This document shows, piece after piece, positions 36,457-46,392 of a stretch of 64,000 bases of DNA. Numbering within the stretch: the stretch's first letter is position 1; every line of letters starts with the position of its first letter. The stretch is from Winogradskyella jejuensis (lineage in GTDB: Bacteria; Bacteroidota; Bacteroidia; Flavobacteriales; Flavobacteriaceae). The notes under the pieces were generated by a model. That model searched no databases. It was not told the DNA's origin and saw nothing but the letters and a program-made list of their open reading frames with translations. Position numbers and translations under genes: made by a program. Where the stretch lies: NCBI RefSeq assembly GCF_900129745.1, contig NZ_FQWS01000002.1, positions 1 through 64,000 on the forward strand, given 5' to 3'.

Positions 36457-38127
36457 ATGAAAATCAAATTTCTTACCATTAAAATTTTAATCTGTTTAGT
36501 CTTGTTTTCTTGTAATGCGCAAGAAACAGCAAAGGCGTCATTATCTAGTAATCCAAAAATTGAGACGACTAATCCAAAGCTAATCGTTGGTATTGTTGTT
36601 GACCAAATGCGTTATGATTATCTAACGCGATTTCAATCAAAGTTCGGAAAAGGTGGTTTTATACGTATGATAAACGAAGGTTTTAATTGTAAGAATAATC
36701 ATTTTAACTATGTGCCAACCTATACTGGGCCAGGTCATGCTTCTGTGTTCACAGGAACTACGCCAAAATATCATGGAATAATATCTAATAATTGGTATGA
36801 TAAAGAACAAAAGAAAATCGTTTACTGTGCTGGAGATGACGGCGTAGAATCCATTGGAACAGAGAATAAAGCAGGACAGATGTCTCCGCATAGAATGCTC
36901 ACAACAACTTTTGCAGACGAAAATAGGCTATTTACGCAAATGCGTGGAAAAACTATTGGTGTGGCTATAAAAGATAGAGGTGCTATTTTACCTGCGGGTC
37001 ATACAGCAGATGGCGCGTACTGGTTTCATGGAAAGGATGAAGGCTTATGGATTACAAGTTCGTTTTACAGAACTAATTTGCCTAATTGGGTAAATGAATT
37101 TAATAATTCCGACGCGGCTGAATCGTATTTAAAAACATGGGACACGTATTATAATATCGATTCGTATACCGAAAGTGGAAGCGATGATAACAATTTTGAA
37201 GCTGGTTTTAAAGGAAAAGAAAAAGCAACGTTCCCATACGATTTGGCAAAATTGAAAGATGAAAACGGCGGTTTTGATATTTTAAAAGCAACAGCTTACG
37301 GCAATAGTTTAACGACAGATTTTGCCATAGCCGCTGTAAAAGGTGAAAACTTGGGTCTTGATGAAGTCACAGATGTATTGACGTTAAGTTTTTCTTCTAC
37401 GGATTATGTAGGTCATAATTTTGGAGTTAACTCAAAAGAAATCGAAGATACTTATATTCGATTAGACAAAGACTTAGAGCGCTTTTTTCAGTTTTTAGAT
37501 GCACAAGTAGGAGAGGGAGAATACACCGTTTTTTTAACAGCAGACCACGGTGCAGTAAATGTTCCAGCGTATTTACAGTCTGTAAAAATCCCAGCAGGGT
37601 ATTTAGATTTTAATTCTAGGAAAGAAAAATTTGTAGCCTTCCTCGAAGAAAAATATGGGACAAAAGATGTTGTTGAAAATGTCAGTAATAATCAGATATT
37701 CTTTAACAAGGAAAAGATTAAAGAATTGAATTTAAACCTTCATGAACTAGAACAAGATTTGGTTGATGAGCAAATCAGTTATCCAAATATCGCAAAGGTA
37801 TATACAGCTACAACAATGAATTCTACAAATTTCACAACTGGGATAGAAGCTTTGCTGCAAAATGGCTTTAATCAAAAACGCTCTGGAGATGTCATTGTAG
37901 TCGATGATATTGCACATATACCTTACGGACGAACAGGTTCGACGCATGGCAGCGGCCTTAACTTCGATACGCATGTACCACTAATATTCTTTGGAAAAGG
38001 TATAAAACAAGGTGAAACACTACAAAAAACAGTAATTCCCGATATTGCGCCAACGATTTCTGCACTTTTAGGGATAAGTTTCCCTAATGGTGCAACAGGT
38101 TTGCCTTTGGGGTTTGTTATGGATTAA
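36457..38127 (+). CDS. pafA: Alkaline phosphatase, PafA type
   Basis: A 556-residue lipoprotein phosphatase of the alkaline-phosphatase superfamily, PafA/NPP-like with a threonine nucleophile. The lipobox cysteine is C19 (LVLFSCNAQ). GIVVDQMRYDYL carries the first zinc aspartate. VPTYTGPGHASV carries the probable nucleophile T90. SSTDYVGHNFG and FLTADHGAVNVP carry the other zinc ligands. GSTHGSGLNFDTHVPLI is the last histidine motif. PafA enzymes of flavobacteria hydrolyse phosphomonoesters outside the cytoplasm irrespective of phosphate supply. No Pho-box type control was recognised. Confidence 0.92.
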   Translation: MKIKFLTIKILICLVLFSCNAQETAKASLSSNPKIETTNPKLIVGIVVDQMRYDYLTRFQSKFGKGGFIRMINEGFNCKNNHFNYVPTYTGPGHASVFTGTTPKYHGIISNNWYDKEQKKIVYCAGDDGVESIGTENKAGQMSPHRMLTTTFADENRLFTQMRGKTIGVAIKDRGAILPAGHTADGAYWFHGKDEGLWITSSFYRTNLPNWVNEFNNSDAAESYLKTWDTYYNIDSYTESGSDDNNFEAGFKGKEKATFPYDLAKLKDENGGFDILKATAYGNSLTTDFAIAAVKGENLGLDEVTDVLTLSFSSTDYVGHNFGVNSKEIEDTYIRLDKDLERFFQFLDAQVGEGEYTVFLTADHGAVNVPAYLQSVKIPAGYLDFNSRKEKFVAFLEEKYGTKDVVENVSNNQIFFNKEKIKELNLNLHELEQDLVDEQISYPNIAKVYTATTMNSTNFTTGIEALLQNGFNQKRSGDVIVVDDIAHIPYGRTGSTHGSGLNFDTHVPLIFFGKGIKQGETLQKTVIPDIAPTISALLGISFPNGATGLPLGFVMD

Positions 38128-38957
38128 GACGATTTTTCTAAAATTCCTTTCCACCTAATCTTACGGATAAATTTACCTTGATCTTTGGTTATTATTCGTT
38201 CTTTTCCTTTAAAATAGCCAATAATATAGTTAAAGAACGTACTGAAGCTTCTTTTTTTGAAAGCCATTTTTAATGCAGATATGAGTGTGATTACAATACC
38301 ATAACGCATTTTGTAAAGCGCTTCACCTTGTAGAAATCTTGAAGATGAATTATAGGTGTTTCCAGTAGGTTTTAGATGTTTTACTTTTAGATTAGCATCA
38401 GTTTTTACTTCCCAACCATGATACTTAGCCAATAAGGTGTCAACTGTGTCCCAACCAATAGAGTGTTTTAATCCACCAATAGCTTTAAAGCATGCTTTTC
38501 TGTAAGCTTTGAAAGGTCCTCGAACATGATTTTTGTTCGATATATTTTCATAAACCCATGCTCCGTTTTTTTCAATGTATGCGAGTCCGCCAGCAATTCC
38601 GGTATTATTATCAGAAAATAATTCTGAAAGTCTTTCGAGATAATTTGTAGGTAAAATAATATCTGCATCAAACTTACAAATGATATCATAGTCCTCGTCT
38701 AGTGTATTGAAGCCTTTGTAGAATGCATTAATAACTTTTGCTCCTGGGATATGAGCATCAGTAGATGAGGTGTTTAGTAATGTAATCCAACTGTATTTTT
38801 TGGAAAAGCTTTCAACTATTTCTGCTGTAGAGTCAGTTGAGTTGTCATTAACTACAACAATTTTTTTGGGTAGATATGATTGATTTACAAGCGACTCAAG
38901 AGTGAGGCCAATAAAATCAGCTTCGTTGTGCGCAGGTATGACGATGTAGAATTCCAA
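38124..38957 (-). CDS. Glycosyltransferase family 2
   Basis: A 277-residue GT2 enzyme. FYIVIPAHNEADFIGLTLES is the N-terminal fold start. VVNDNSTDST and CKFDADIILP hold the nucleotide-sugar and metal-binding acids. RGPFKAYRKACF and GWDTVDTLLA are later family positions. No ATG is available: an in-frame stop lies 3 bases before TTG 38957, so TTG is the likely start. The TTG lies within an A/T-rich repeat. It overlaps the convergent pafA stop by 4 bases. Acceptor unknown. Confidence 0.87.
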   Translation of the reverse strand: MEFYIVIPAHNEADFIGLTLESLVNQSYLPKKIVVVNDNSTDSTAEIVESFSKKYSWITLLNTSSTDAHIPGAKVINAFYKGFNTLDEDYDIICKFDADIILPTNYLERLSELFSDNNTGIAGGLAYIEKNGAWVYENISNKNHVRGPFKAYRKACFKAIGGLKHSIGWDTVDTLLAKYHGWEVKTDANLKVKHLKPTGNTYNSSSRFLQGEALYKMRYGIVITLISALKMAFKKRSFSTFFNYIIGYFKGKERIITKDQGKFIRKIRWKGILEKSS

Positions 38958-39004
38958 ATATCAATGTTCAAATTCCAAATCTACATAAACAAGATTGGAT
39001 AATA
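38951..39004. repeat. Degenerate A/T repeat of TTTGGAATT units
   Basis: On the minus strand TTTGGAATT occurs twice within 27 bases, separated by TGAACATTGATA. A related AATTCCAAAG lies at 39015-39024 on that strand, inside the methyltransferase gene. The downstream unit supplies the TTG start codon of the glycosyltransferase. Confidence 0.5.
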
Positions 39005-39008
39005 GAAT

Positions 39009-39536
39009 TTAGTCTTTGGAATTTCTTACAGCATATACAATATAATAACGTGGTGTAAACCATCTAAGTAGAGGTCTAATTCCAATTTTTTTAGTTGGGT
39101 TTGTCCACTTTTTTGTTGCCTTTATTTCCCAACCTGCTTTTTGTAAAAGCCAATCGAACTGCCAGTCTTCAAATTCGTGATAATGTCTGTCCCACATATC
39201 TGTTTTGCTTCTGTAAGCTGCCGAAAACCATAAACGCATAGGTATGCTTGCTACTAACTTATCTGCTTTAATAGATTTTAAAACCGTAAAAGGAGAGAGT
39301 AAATGTTCAAATATTTCGAAGGCAGTTACCACAGTAGCATCAGAATTTTCTATTGTTGAGGTGTCTAAATCTAAATCTTCACCTATTGTGTTTTCAACTT
39401 TGTAATCATGTTCTTTCATGATTTTTGTAAAAGGATTTTCAACACCTAAGTCTAAAATAGATTCAGACTTCGAAATATGTGTTTCTAAAAATTCTAACGT
39501 GTGCTTATAGCGTTTATGCGGAAAATATTTGTACAT
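39009..39536 (-). CDS. Small class I methyltransferase-like protein
   Basis: A 175-residue protein resembling truncated SAM methyltransferases. SILDLGVENPFTKIMKEH (about 27-44) is a shortened glycine motif. ATVVTAFEIFEHLLSPFTVL (about 72-91) is the type 11 post-motif. ASIPMRLWFSAAYRSKTDMW follows. I place the start at ATG 39536; a TTG at 39551 is in frame. It sits between the KAS III and GT2 genes on the same strand with gaps of 64 and 51 bases. Substrate unknown. Confidence 0.78.
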   Translation of the reverse strand: MYKYFPHKRYKHTLEFLETHISKSESILDLGVENPFTKIMKEHDYKVENTIGEDLDLDTSTIENSDATVVTAFEIFEHLLSPFTVLKSIKADKLVASIPMRLWFSAAYRSKTDMWDRHYHEFEDWQFDWLLQKAGWEIKATKKWTNPTKKIGIRPLLRWFTPRYYIVYAVRNSKD

Positions 39537-39600
39537 AAGTATTACCCACAAGAGCGGGACGTTTTTTCAACCTTAAAAAATGATTGATTTTTTTGACGAA

Positions 39601-40659
39601 TTAGTATCTGTAAACGATAGCATTAATGTGCATGCCGGCGCCTACACTTGCAAAAATAATAACATCACCTTTATTAATCTTGTGATTATCTAATTTATTA
39701 TTTCTTATTAAGTCAAATAATGTAGGAACGGTAGCCACAGAGCTATTTCCTAACTTATGAATACTCATTGGCATTATCCCTTCCGGAGCTTTAGATTTGT
39801 AGAGTCTGTAAAAACGTTTGATGATTGCTTCATCCATTTTTTCATTGGCTTGATGGATGAGTACTTTCTTTACTTCAGAGATATCAATACCACTTTTATC
39901 CAAGCAATCTTTCATAGCTTGAGCCACATTGGTCAATGCAAACTCGTAAATTTTGCGACCGTGCATTTTTATGTAACGTGTATCGGAAACATCTTCTTTG
40001 TTGTTAGATTTTCCGAAGAATAAGTAATAAGCTTCTTCGTAAGTAAAGGATGCGGTTTCGTGTGCTAAAATTCCATCGTCCCCGTCTGTGGCTTCAATGA
40101 TAGTTGCTCCAGCACCATCAGAATATATCATAGAATCTCTATCGTGTTTATCAACAACACGCGATAAAGTTTCAGAACCGATTACTAAACAGCGTTTTGC
40201 CATACCTGCTTTAATAAAGGCTTGGGCTTGGATAACACCTTCTACCCAACCTGGGCATCCAAATAAAATATCGTAAGCAACACATTTAGGATTTTTAATG
40301 CGAAGACGGTGTTTTATACGAGAGGCTAAACAAGGTAAAATATCGCTCTGAACAGTATTATGTTTTACATCTCCAAAATTGTGAGCACATATAATGTAGT
40401 CTATGGTTTCCATGTCTATATCTGCATCATCAATGGCTTTTTGCGCGGCAAGGAAACCTAAATCTGATGAGGTTAATTGCTCATCTGCATAACGACGCTC
40501 AACAATACCCGTAATAGCTTTAAATTTTTCTACAATAACTTCATTAGAATAGTCAATTCTCGAACCGTCAGTATTTAAGAATTGATGCTCGTGAAAATCC
40601 TCATTACGTTCAATACTTTGTGGTATAAAACTTCCTGTTCCTGTTATTTTTATGGCCAT
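39601..40659 (-). CDS. 3-oxoacyl-ACP synthase III family protein
   Basis: A 352-residue thiolase-fold condensing enzyme. The active-site cysteine is C135 in LFGCPGWVEG. The catalytic histidine lies in IHQANEKMDEA and the asparagine in LGNSSVATVPTLF, so the KAS III Cys-His-Asn triad is intact. I place the start at ATG 40659 (MAIKITGTGSFIP); an in-frame ATG 30 bases upstream is less likely. It is longer than FabH (about 320), so a specialised lipid or secondary-metabolite role is possible. No ACP or reductase genes adjoin it. Confidence 0.9.
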   Translation of the reverse strand: MAIKITGTGSFIPQSIERNEDFHEHQFLNTDGSRIDYSNEVIVEKFKAITGIVERRYADEQLTSSDLGFLAAQKAIDDADIDMETIDYIICAHNFGDVKHNTVQSDILPCLASRIKHRLRIKNPKCVAYDILFGCPGWVEGVIQAQAFIKAGMAKRCLVIGSETLSRVVDKHDRDSMIYSDGAGATIIEATDGDDGILAHETASFTYEEAYYLFFGKSNNKEDVSDTRYIKMHGRKIYEFALTNVAQAMKDCLDKSGIDISEVKKVLIHQANEKMDEAIIKRFYRLYKSKAPEGIMPMSIHKLGNSSVATVPTLFDLIRNNKLDNHKINKGDVIIFASVGAGMHINAIVYRY

Positions 40660-40790
40660 ATTTCTTTTTGTCTTATTAAAACTAATCAACTAAACTAACT
40701 AATAAATTGAATTACAGAGATTTTAAACCCTAAATCGAATTATTTTTTTGATATTCTTAATATTTTGCAATTTTTCTGTAAAAACCATAA

Positions 40791-40818
40791 AAAAAGCATC
40801 CTTTTGAGGATGCTTTTT
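40791..40818 (-). terminator. Terminator after gcvP
   Basis: Arms 40791-40801 and 40808-40818 form a perfect 11-base-pair stem around TTTTGA. The A/T ends supply a T-run on the minus strand. It lies 18 bases past the gcvP stop. Confidence 0.85.
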
Positions 40819-40836
40819 AAATCAGTATTTTGATAA

Positions 40837-43686
40837 TTAAACTTCTGCATAGGCTTCAATTGGAGCGCAGCTACAGATTAAGTTTCTGTCTCCATAAGCC
40901 TCATCAACTCGTCTAACGGTAGGCCAGAACTTATTATCAGTAACAAACTCTAATGGAAATGCTGCTTTTTCTCTAGAATATGGTAAGTCCCATTCGTCTG
41001 AAGTTAACATTGCCATTGTATGAGGTGCGTTTTTAAGCATATTGTTTGGCTCATCTTTAGTAACCGTGTCTATTTCTTCTCTAATAGAAATCATGGCATC
41101 ACAAAAACGGTCCATTTCGGCTTTGCTTTCACTTTCTGTTGGCTCAATCATCATAGTTCCTGCAACAGGGAAAGATACTGTTGGTGCATGAAAACCGTAG
41201 TCCATCAAACGCTTGGCAATATCAACAACTTCAATGCCATTAGCTTTAAAATCGCGACAATCAATAATCATTTCGTGGGCTGCGCGTCCATTTTCACCAG
41301 TATATAGAGTAGGGTAATAGCCTTCAAGACGCTCTTTAATGTAATTAGCATTTAGAATAGCAACCTCAGTAGCTTGTTTTAAGCCCTTAGCTCCTAACAT
41401 CTTGATGTAACCATAAGAAATGATACATGCCAAAGCCGAACCAAAAGGTGCTGCAGAAATTGCAGTTATGGCTTGGTCGCCTCCAGTAGCAATAATAGGA
41501 TTTGAAGGTAGAAAAGGCACTAGTTGCTCCGCAACGCAAATAGGTCCTACACCTGGTCCACCACCGCCGTGCGGAATAGCAAAGGTTTTGTGTAAGTTAA
41601 GGTGACAAACATCAGCACCAATATTCCCTGGATTTGTTAAACCTACTTGCGCATTCATATTAGCACCGTCCATGTAGACTTGGCCTCCGTTATCATGGAT
41701 AATTTGAGTAATTTCTTTAATTGCAGATTCGTAAACACCATGAGTTGAAGGGTAAGTTACCATAAGAGCAGCTAAGTTGTCTTTATGTAATTCTGCTTTT
41801 TCTCTTAAATCCTCAACATCGATATTACCATCGTCTGAAGCTTTAGTCACTACAACTTTCATCCCGGCCATAACTGCACTAGCAGGATTTGTACCATGGG
41901 CAGAAGAAGGAATTAAGCAAATATTTCTATGATGGTCTCCACGAGAATGGTGATAAGCTCTTATGACCATTAAACCAGCAAATTCACCTTGAGCACCAGA
42001 ATTTGGCTGTAGTGATGTTCCTGCAAAACCTGTAACTTCATTTAGTTGCTTTTCTAATGCTTCAAGCATAGTTGTATAGCCTTTAGCTTGTTCTATAGGT
42101 GCAAAAGGGTGTATATTTCCCCAGCTGCTCCAGCTTAGAGGTAACATTTCTGATGCCGCGTTAAGCTTCATTGTACAAGAGCCCAATGAAATCATAGAAT
42201 GATTTAATGCCAAATCTTTTCGCTCCAAGCGTTTAATGTAACGCATTAATTCAGTTTCAGAATGATAAGAGTTAAATACATCAAAAGTTAAAAATTCTGA
42301 TGTTCTCTTTAATTCATTTTGAATTGTTTCTACTTCAGAGAGTGATAAAATTTTGTCTGTTGATTTTCCTGTTACAGCCTCAAAAATAGAAACGATTTGA
42401 TTTAAATCTGAAATCGAAGTCGTTTCGTTTAAAGAAATCGTTACTGTATTAGCATCAGGATAATAGAAATTTACTTCATGTTTCTCAGCTTCAGTTTTCA
42501 CTTTTGAAGCATCAGTCTTTATTTGAAGCGTGTCAAAATAATGACTATTAGTTTGTTCTAGACCCAATTTAGTCAAAGCTTCAGCTAACGTCGCCGTAGA
42601 ATTATTAACTTTATTAGCAATGAATTCTAAGCCTTTTGGGCCGTGGTATACAGCATACATACCAGCCATAACTGCTAATAATACTTGTGCGGTGCAAATG
42701 TTTGATGTGGCTTTATCTCTCTTGATATGTTGCTCACGAGTTTGTAAAGCCATACGTAATGCACGATTTCCGTTTACATCTCGAGTTACACCAATAATGC
42801 GTCCAGGCACATCTCTTTTATAGGCTTCTTTTGTTGCAAAAAATGCCGCATGAGGACCACCATAACCCATTGGAATACCAAAACGTTGTGTTGTGCCAAC
42901 AACAACATCAGCTCCAAATTTACCTGGTGCTTCTAGTTTTACTAAGCTTAAAATATCAGCAGCTACAGCAACTTTAATTTGGGCTTCATTTGCTTTTTCT
43001 ATAAATGATTTAATATCAGAAATCTGTCCGTCTTTCCCAGGGTATTGTAGCAAAGCACCAAAGAAATCCTCAGTAAATTTGAAATCTTCAGCATTACCAA
43101 TTACTAATTCTACACCAATAGGAATTGCTCTAGTTTCTAAAAGTGAAAGTGTTTGAGGTAAAATAGCATCAGAAACAAAAAACTTGTTGATTCCCGCTTT
43201 CTTTTGATCACGTTCTCTAACTGCAAAAAGTAAACTCATTGCTTCAGCAGCCGCAGTACTTTCATCAAGAAGTGAAGCGTTTGCCATTTCCATACCAGTA
43301 AGGTCAATGACCATTGTCTGGTAATTAAGCAAAGCTTCGAGACGTCCTTGGGCAATTTCTGCTTGGTAAGGCGTATATGCTGTATACCAACCCGGATTTT
43401 CTAAAATGTTACGTTGAATAACTGCTGGTAAATTAGCAGGATGATATCCCAACCCTATATAAGATTTATATACTTTGTTGAGAAGTGATAACTCATAAAT
43501 ATGATTTAAGTACTCCTGCTCACTCATTGCAGTGTCCAAGTTTAAATCATTTTTAAGACGAATATCAGCAGGTACCGTTTCTGATACCAATTGTTCAATA
43601 CTTGTAACACCAATAGTGTTTAGCATGGCTTTTTGTTCCTGAGGACTTGGGCCAATGTGTCTTAATGCAAAAGATGTTGTGTCCAT
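40837..43686 (-). CDS. gcvP: Glycine dehydrogenase (decarboxylating), P-protein
   Basis: A 949-residue full-length fused P-protein of the glycine cleavage system. It decarboxylates glycine and passes the aminomethyl group to the H-protein lipoate. The N-terminus [18 protein letters not shown] is characteristic. The PLP lysine lies in [19 protein letters not shown], in the C-terminal half. [16 protein letters not shown] and [11 protein letters not shown] also match the family. The T, H and L protein genes are not nearby. Confidence 0.96.
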   Translation of the reverse strand: MDTTSFALRHIGPSPQEQKAMLNTIGVTSIEQLVSETVPADIRLKNDLNLDTAMSEQEYLNHIYELSLLNKVYKSYIGLGYHPANLPAVIQRNILENPGWYTAYTPYQAEIAQGRLEALLNYQTMVIDLTGMEMANASLLDESTAAAEAMSLLFAVRERDQKKAGINKFFVSDAILPQTLSLLETRAIPIGVELVIGNAEDFKFTEDFFGALLQYPGKDGQISDIKSFIEKANEAQIKVAVAADILSLVKLEAPGKFGADVVVGTTQRFGIPMGYGGPHAAFFATKEAYKRDVPGRIIGVTRDVNGNRALRMALQTREQHIKRDKATSNICTAQVLLAVMAGMYAVYHGPKGLEFIANKVNNSTATLAEALTKLGLEQTNSHYFDTLQIKTDASKVKTEAEKHEVNFYYPDANTVTISLNETTSISDLNQIVSIFEAVTGKSTDKILSLSEVETIQNELKRTSEFLTFDVFNSYHSETELMRYIKRLERKDLALNHSMISLGSCTMKLNAASEMLPLSWSSWGNIHPFAPIEQAKGYTTMLEALEKQLNEVTGFAGTSLQPNSGAQGEFAGLMVIRAYHHSRGDHHRNICLIPSSAHGTNPASAVMAGMKVVVTKASDDGNIDVEDLREKAELHKDNLAALMVTYPSTHGVYESAIKEITQIIHDNGGQVYMDGANMNAQVGLTNPGNIGADVCHLNLHKTFAIPHGGGGPGVGPICVAEQLVPFLPSNPIIATGGDQAITAISAAPFGSALACIISYGYIKMLGAKGLKQATEVAILNANYIKERLEGYYPTLYTGENGRAAHEMIIDCRDFKANGIEVVDIAKRLMDYGFHAPTVSFPVAGTMMIEPTESESKAEMDRFCDAMISIREEIDTVTKDEPNNMLKNAPHTMAMLTSDEWDLPYSREKAAFPLEFVTDNKFWPTVRRVDEAYGDRNLICSCAPIEAYAEV

Positions 43687-43715
43687 TCTTTTAAGTAGCT
43701 AATTTTTTTGATATG

Positions 43716-43723
43716 CAAAAATA
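43716..43723 (-). promoter_or_regulatory. -7 promoter box of gcvP
   Basis: The minus strand reads TATTTTTG, fitting TAnnTTTG, and the box ends 29 bases before the gcvP start. No TTG is seen at the ideal distance. Confidence 0.5.
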
Positions 43724-43809
43724 CGGAATATGCCCTTTTTTTTAGTTAAGGAATACTAAAGTTTTTAACCGAAAACTAGTGTTATTAACACTTTGGTTAT
43801 TTTTACATC

Positions 43810-44643
43810 ATGAAGGTGTTTAAGACCATTTTTAACTTCTACACTAATAGTAGTATTCATGTAGCTTTAGCGGTATATGCAATGACTTGGATAACCTTGC
43901 TAAGTTTTGATTTGGCTTATGATGAAAATGCACTCTATTTTGTGTTTTATGCAACAATTACAGCTTACAATTTTGTAAAGTATTTTGGCTTGGCAAAATT
44001 TCATCATCGGCGTTTGGCAAGCTGGCTAAAAGCAATACAAGTATTCTCTGCAATTGCTTTTATTTTGATGTGTTACTACGTATTACATTTAAATTTTGAT
44101 GTCTTGGTGCTTATTTTTGCTTTAGGCATTGTTACTTTTTTATATGCCATTCCATTTATACCAAAGAAATATTTGTTTGATGAGCAACAAAACTTACGCC
44201 AAGTAGGTGGTATCAAAGTTTATATTATAGCTTTAGTTTGGAGTTTGGTAACGGTTTTAATTCCACTTATTAATGCACAGTATGAGATTAATAGCGATGT
44301 TGTACTTACACTGTTTCAACGTTTCTTTTTGGTTATTGTGTTAATGTTGCCTTTTGAGATTAGAGATTTAAAATACGATAGTTTGAAACTAGCGACCATA
44401 CCCCAAAAAATAGGCATAAAAAAAACCAAAATAATAGGCTTGCTATTGCTTTTGGTTTTTTTGATACTTGAGTTTTTTAAGGATGAACTCGATAGCGGTT
44501 CGGTTCTTTCAACTCTTATTTTGCTATCTATTACTTTTTTGTTTTTAATGTTTGCTTCAAAACAGCAATCTAAGTATTATAGTGCTTTTTGGGTAGAAGC
44601 TATACCAGTTTTTTGGCTTTTTGCATTATTGCTGTTTACTTAG
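43810..44643 (+). CDS. UbiA-like prenyltransferase-family membrane protein
   Basis: A 277-residue protein with eight or nine membrane helices. YNFVKYFGLAKFH (about 54-66) and LPFEIRDLKYDSL (about 180-192) occupy the places of the two Asp-rich motifs of UbiA prenyltransferases, but the first lacks the usual N-D-x-x-D acids. LRQVGGIKVYIIALVWS is also UbiA-like. It may be a diverged or inactive family member. It converges with the zinc-binding protein gene, overlapping by 18 bases. Confidence 0.6.
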   Translation: MKVFKTIFNFYTNSSIHVALAVYAMTWITLLSFDLAYDENALYFVFYATITAYNFVKYFGLAKFHHRRLASWLKAIQVFSAIAFILMCYYVLHLNFDVLVLIFALGIVTFLYAIPFIPKKYLFDEQQNLRQVGGIKVYIIALVWSLVTVLIPLINAQYEINSDVVLTLFQRFFLVIVLMLPFEIRDLKYDSLKLATIPQKIGIKKTKIIGLLLLLVFLILEFFKDELDSGSVLSTLILLSITFLFLMFASKQQSKYYSAFWVEAIPVFWLFALLLFT

Positions 44644-44877
44644 TTCGGCTTCGAGAGCTTGCTGTAATTTGTCTTTTGCAGAAGTGTCTAAAGTTTCAAC
44701 TTTAGGGTTTTTAACAAGCTTTGTAAGCTTTGTGTTTCTAGATGTATATTTTCTGCACGCCCTACAGTACAATAGATGAAATGTTAAGATGATTTTCTCT
44801 CTTAACGTTGCTTCTTTATATTGATTTTTGTCACAAATGTGATTTGCTTCGTGACATTCTAATTTTAGTTTATTCAT
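44626..44877 (-). CDS. Small zinc-binding protein, probable anti-sigma partner
   Basis: An 83-residue cytoplasmic protein with no membrane helix. ECHEANHICDK near the N-terminus and HLLYCRACRKY at about 34-44 include the H-x3-C-x2-C spacing of zinc-binding anti-sigma domains. It starts 4 bases after the ECF sigma factor stop, the usual place of an anti-sigma factor. Without a membrane segment it would be a soluble ZAS-type regulator. The regulatory role is inferred. Confidence 0.7.
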   Translation of the reverse strand: MNKLKLECHEANHICDKNQYKEATLREKIILTFHLLYCRACRKYTSRNTKLTKLVKNPKVETLDTSAKDKLQQALEAELSKQQ

Positions 44878-44881
44878 AATA

Positions 44882-45436
44882 TTAAAACCAATTTTCTTCC
44901 ATGCAACTCGCCATAGCTGTTCTAGCTCTATGGATAATTACCCAAAGGTTAGACGCTGTAATGTCTAATTCATTACAAATGGCTTCAGTTTCATAATTTA
45001 ATAAAGTTTTCATCTTAAAAACCTTCGCTTGCTTTTCTGGTAATTTACCTAGACAGTTGTGTATAGCAACTCCAAGTTCAGTGTTTTCAATAGTATCTTC
45101 CGCAGTTTTATCAAAAGGGTCAGCAACACGTTCTTCAAGCCAATCGCCTTCAGTCTCTGCATCACTATTGTAAGCCATGCGGACTTCAGCTTTACCTTTA
45201 TTAGAATTTATTTTACGGTAGTGGTCTATAATTTTCCGCTTTAAAATAGCGATTAACCAAGTACGTTCACTGGCTTCACCCTTAAAGTTTGCCATAGATT
45301 TTAATCCTGCCAAGAAGGTTTCTTGAACTAAATCTTGCGCAATTTCTCTTTCGCTAACACGGGTTATGGTGTAATTGAAAAGATAATCGGAGTAGAGTTT
45401 AATCCAATTGTTAGGATTTATAGTATGTTCTGCCAT
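44882..45436 (-). CDS. ECF-type RNA polymerase sigma factor
   Basis: A 184-residue sigma-70 family factor with regions 2 and 4 only. Region 2 includes AQDLVQETFLAGLKSMANF and RTWLIAILKRKIIDHYRK. Region 4 includes LPEKQAKVFKMKTLLNYETE and the helix-turn-helix CNELDITASNLWVIIHRARTA. The linker between them (about 85-120) is acidic and longer than usual. It is co-transcribed with the small zinc-binding protein. Targets unknown. Confidence 0.9.
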   Translation of the reverse strand: MAEHTINPNNWIKLYSDYLFNYTITRVSEREIAQDLVQETFLAGLKSMANFKGEASERTWLIAILKRKIIDHYRKINSNKGKAEVRMAYNSDAETEGDWLEERVADPFDKTAEDTIENTELGVAIHNCLGKLPEKQAKVFKMKTLLNYETEAICNELDITASNLWVIIHRARTAMASCMEENWF

Positions 45437-45460
45437 TGTTTAGGACATAAATTTCAAATT

Positions 45461-45468
45461 CAAAAATA
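45461..45468 (-). promoter_or_regulatory. -7 promoter box of the ECF sigma factor gene
   Basis: The minus strand reads TATTTTTG, fitting TAnnTTTG, 24 bases before the sigma gene start. The sigma pair can therefore be expressed apart from the upstream oxidoreductase. Confidence 0.45.
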
Positions 45469-45493
45469 GCGTAAAAAAATGAGAATTTTATAT

Positions 45494-46390
45494 CTAACTA
45501 CTGATTGCTCTTATCGTATCTCCGATAGTAATGTATTTAAATTTGAAACCATATGCACTTAGTCGTTCTGGAATTACATTTCGGCTTTTTAAAACTAATT
45601 CTGTTTCTGTACCAATGAGTTTTGCGCCAAACTCTAATAACCATTTTGGGTGTGAAAGACCAAAAGGAATTTTCAAAGCTTTTCTAATGGTTTTCATTAA
45701 CGTTTTATTATTAGTAGGCTTTGGAGCTACGATATTAAAAGTACCATCTAAATCATTGGTCATAATAAAATCAATAGCTCTCGCAAAATCTAGCTCATGA
45801 ATCCAACTTACTTTTTGATTACCATGCCATTGTTTTCCGCCTAATCCAAATTGAGCTAATCGCTTTAATGGTATAAAAGCGCCACCTTTTTTCCCAAAAA
45901 CAATTGACGTTCTCATAATTATCTTTTTGGTTTTTGGGTTGGTAATAGAATTAAATGCTTGTTCCCATGACTTTGCAATATTCATTGAAAAATCATCACC
46001 AATATCTCCGTTTTCTTCAGTCATCTCTTTTTGATATGAGTCTTTATATATTGTTGCTGTGGAAGAATTGAACCAATATTTGGGTGGATTTTCACATAAA
46101 TTTATAGCTAAACCAAGGACATTGGTTGAGTCTATTCTTGAATCATGTATACGTTTCCTGTTTTCTTCAGTATATCTACAATCCACAGATTTTCCGGCAA
46201 GATTTATAAGCGCAAAAGTGTTTTCTAAATCTTTAGTCCAGTTTCCAAGATTATTGCCATCCCAGAAGATGTGGTTTTTCTTTACAGGTTTTCGAGTCAA
46301 GATTTTGATTGTATATCCTTTATCTTGAAAATAGGTTTCTAAAAACTGACCCAAAAACCCTGTTCCTCCTGCTATTACAATTGTTTCCAT
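45494..46390 (-). CDS. TIGR01777-family NAD(P)-dependent oxidoreductase/epimerase
   Basis: A 298-residue extended SDR of the YfcH/SDR39U1 type. The cofactor motif is IAGGTGFLGQFLETYF at the N-terminus. ALINLAGKSVDCRYTEENRK (about 80-99) is the family signature after the NAD site. RTSIVFGKKGGAF and WIHELDFARAIDFI follow, and the C-terminal DUF1731-like region ends in IPERLSAYGFKFKY. The true substrate of this family is unknown. The gene starts 2 bases after the last of three small membrane-protein genes, so it shares their transcript. Confidence 0.88.
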   Translation of the reverse strand: METIVIAGGTGFLGQFLETYFQDKGYTIKILTRKPVKKNHIFWDGNNLGNWTKDLENTFALINLAGKSVDCRYTEENRKRIHDSRIDSTNVLGLAINLCENPPKYWFNSSTATIYKDSYQKEMTEENGDIGDDFSMNIAKSWEQAFNSITNPKTKKIIMRTSIVFGKKGGAFIPLKRLAQFGLGGKQWHGNQKVSWIHELDFARAIDFIMTNDLDGTFNIVAPKPTNNKTLMKTIRKALKIPFGLSHPKWLLEFGAKLIGTETELVLKSRNVIPERLSAYGFKFKYITIGDTIRAISS

Positions 46391-46392
46391 AA

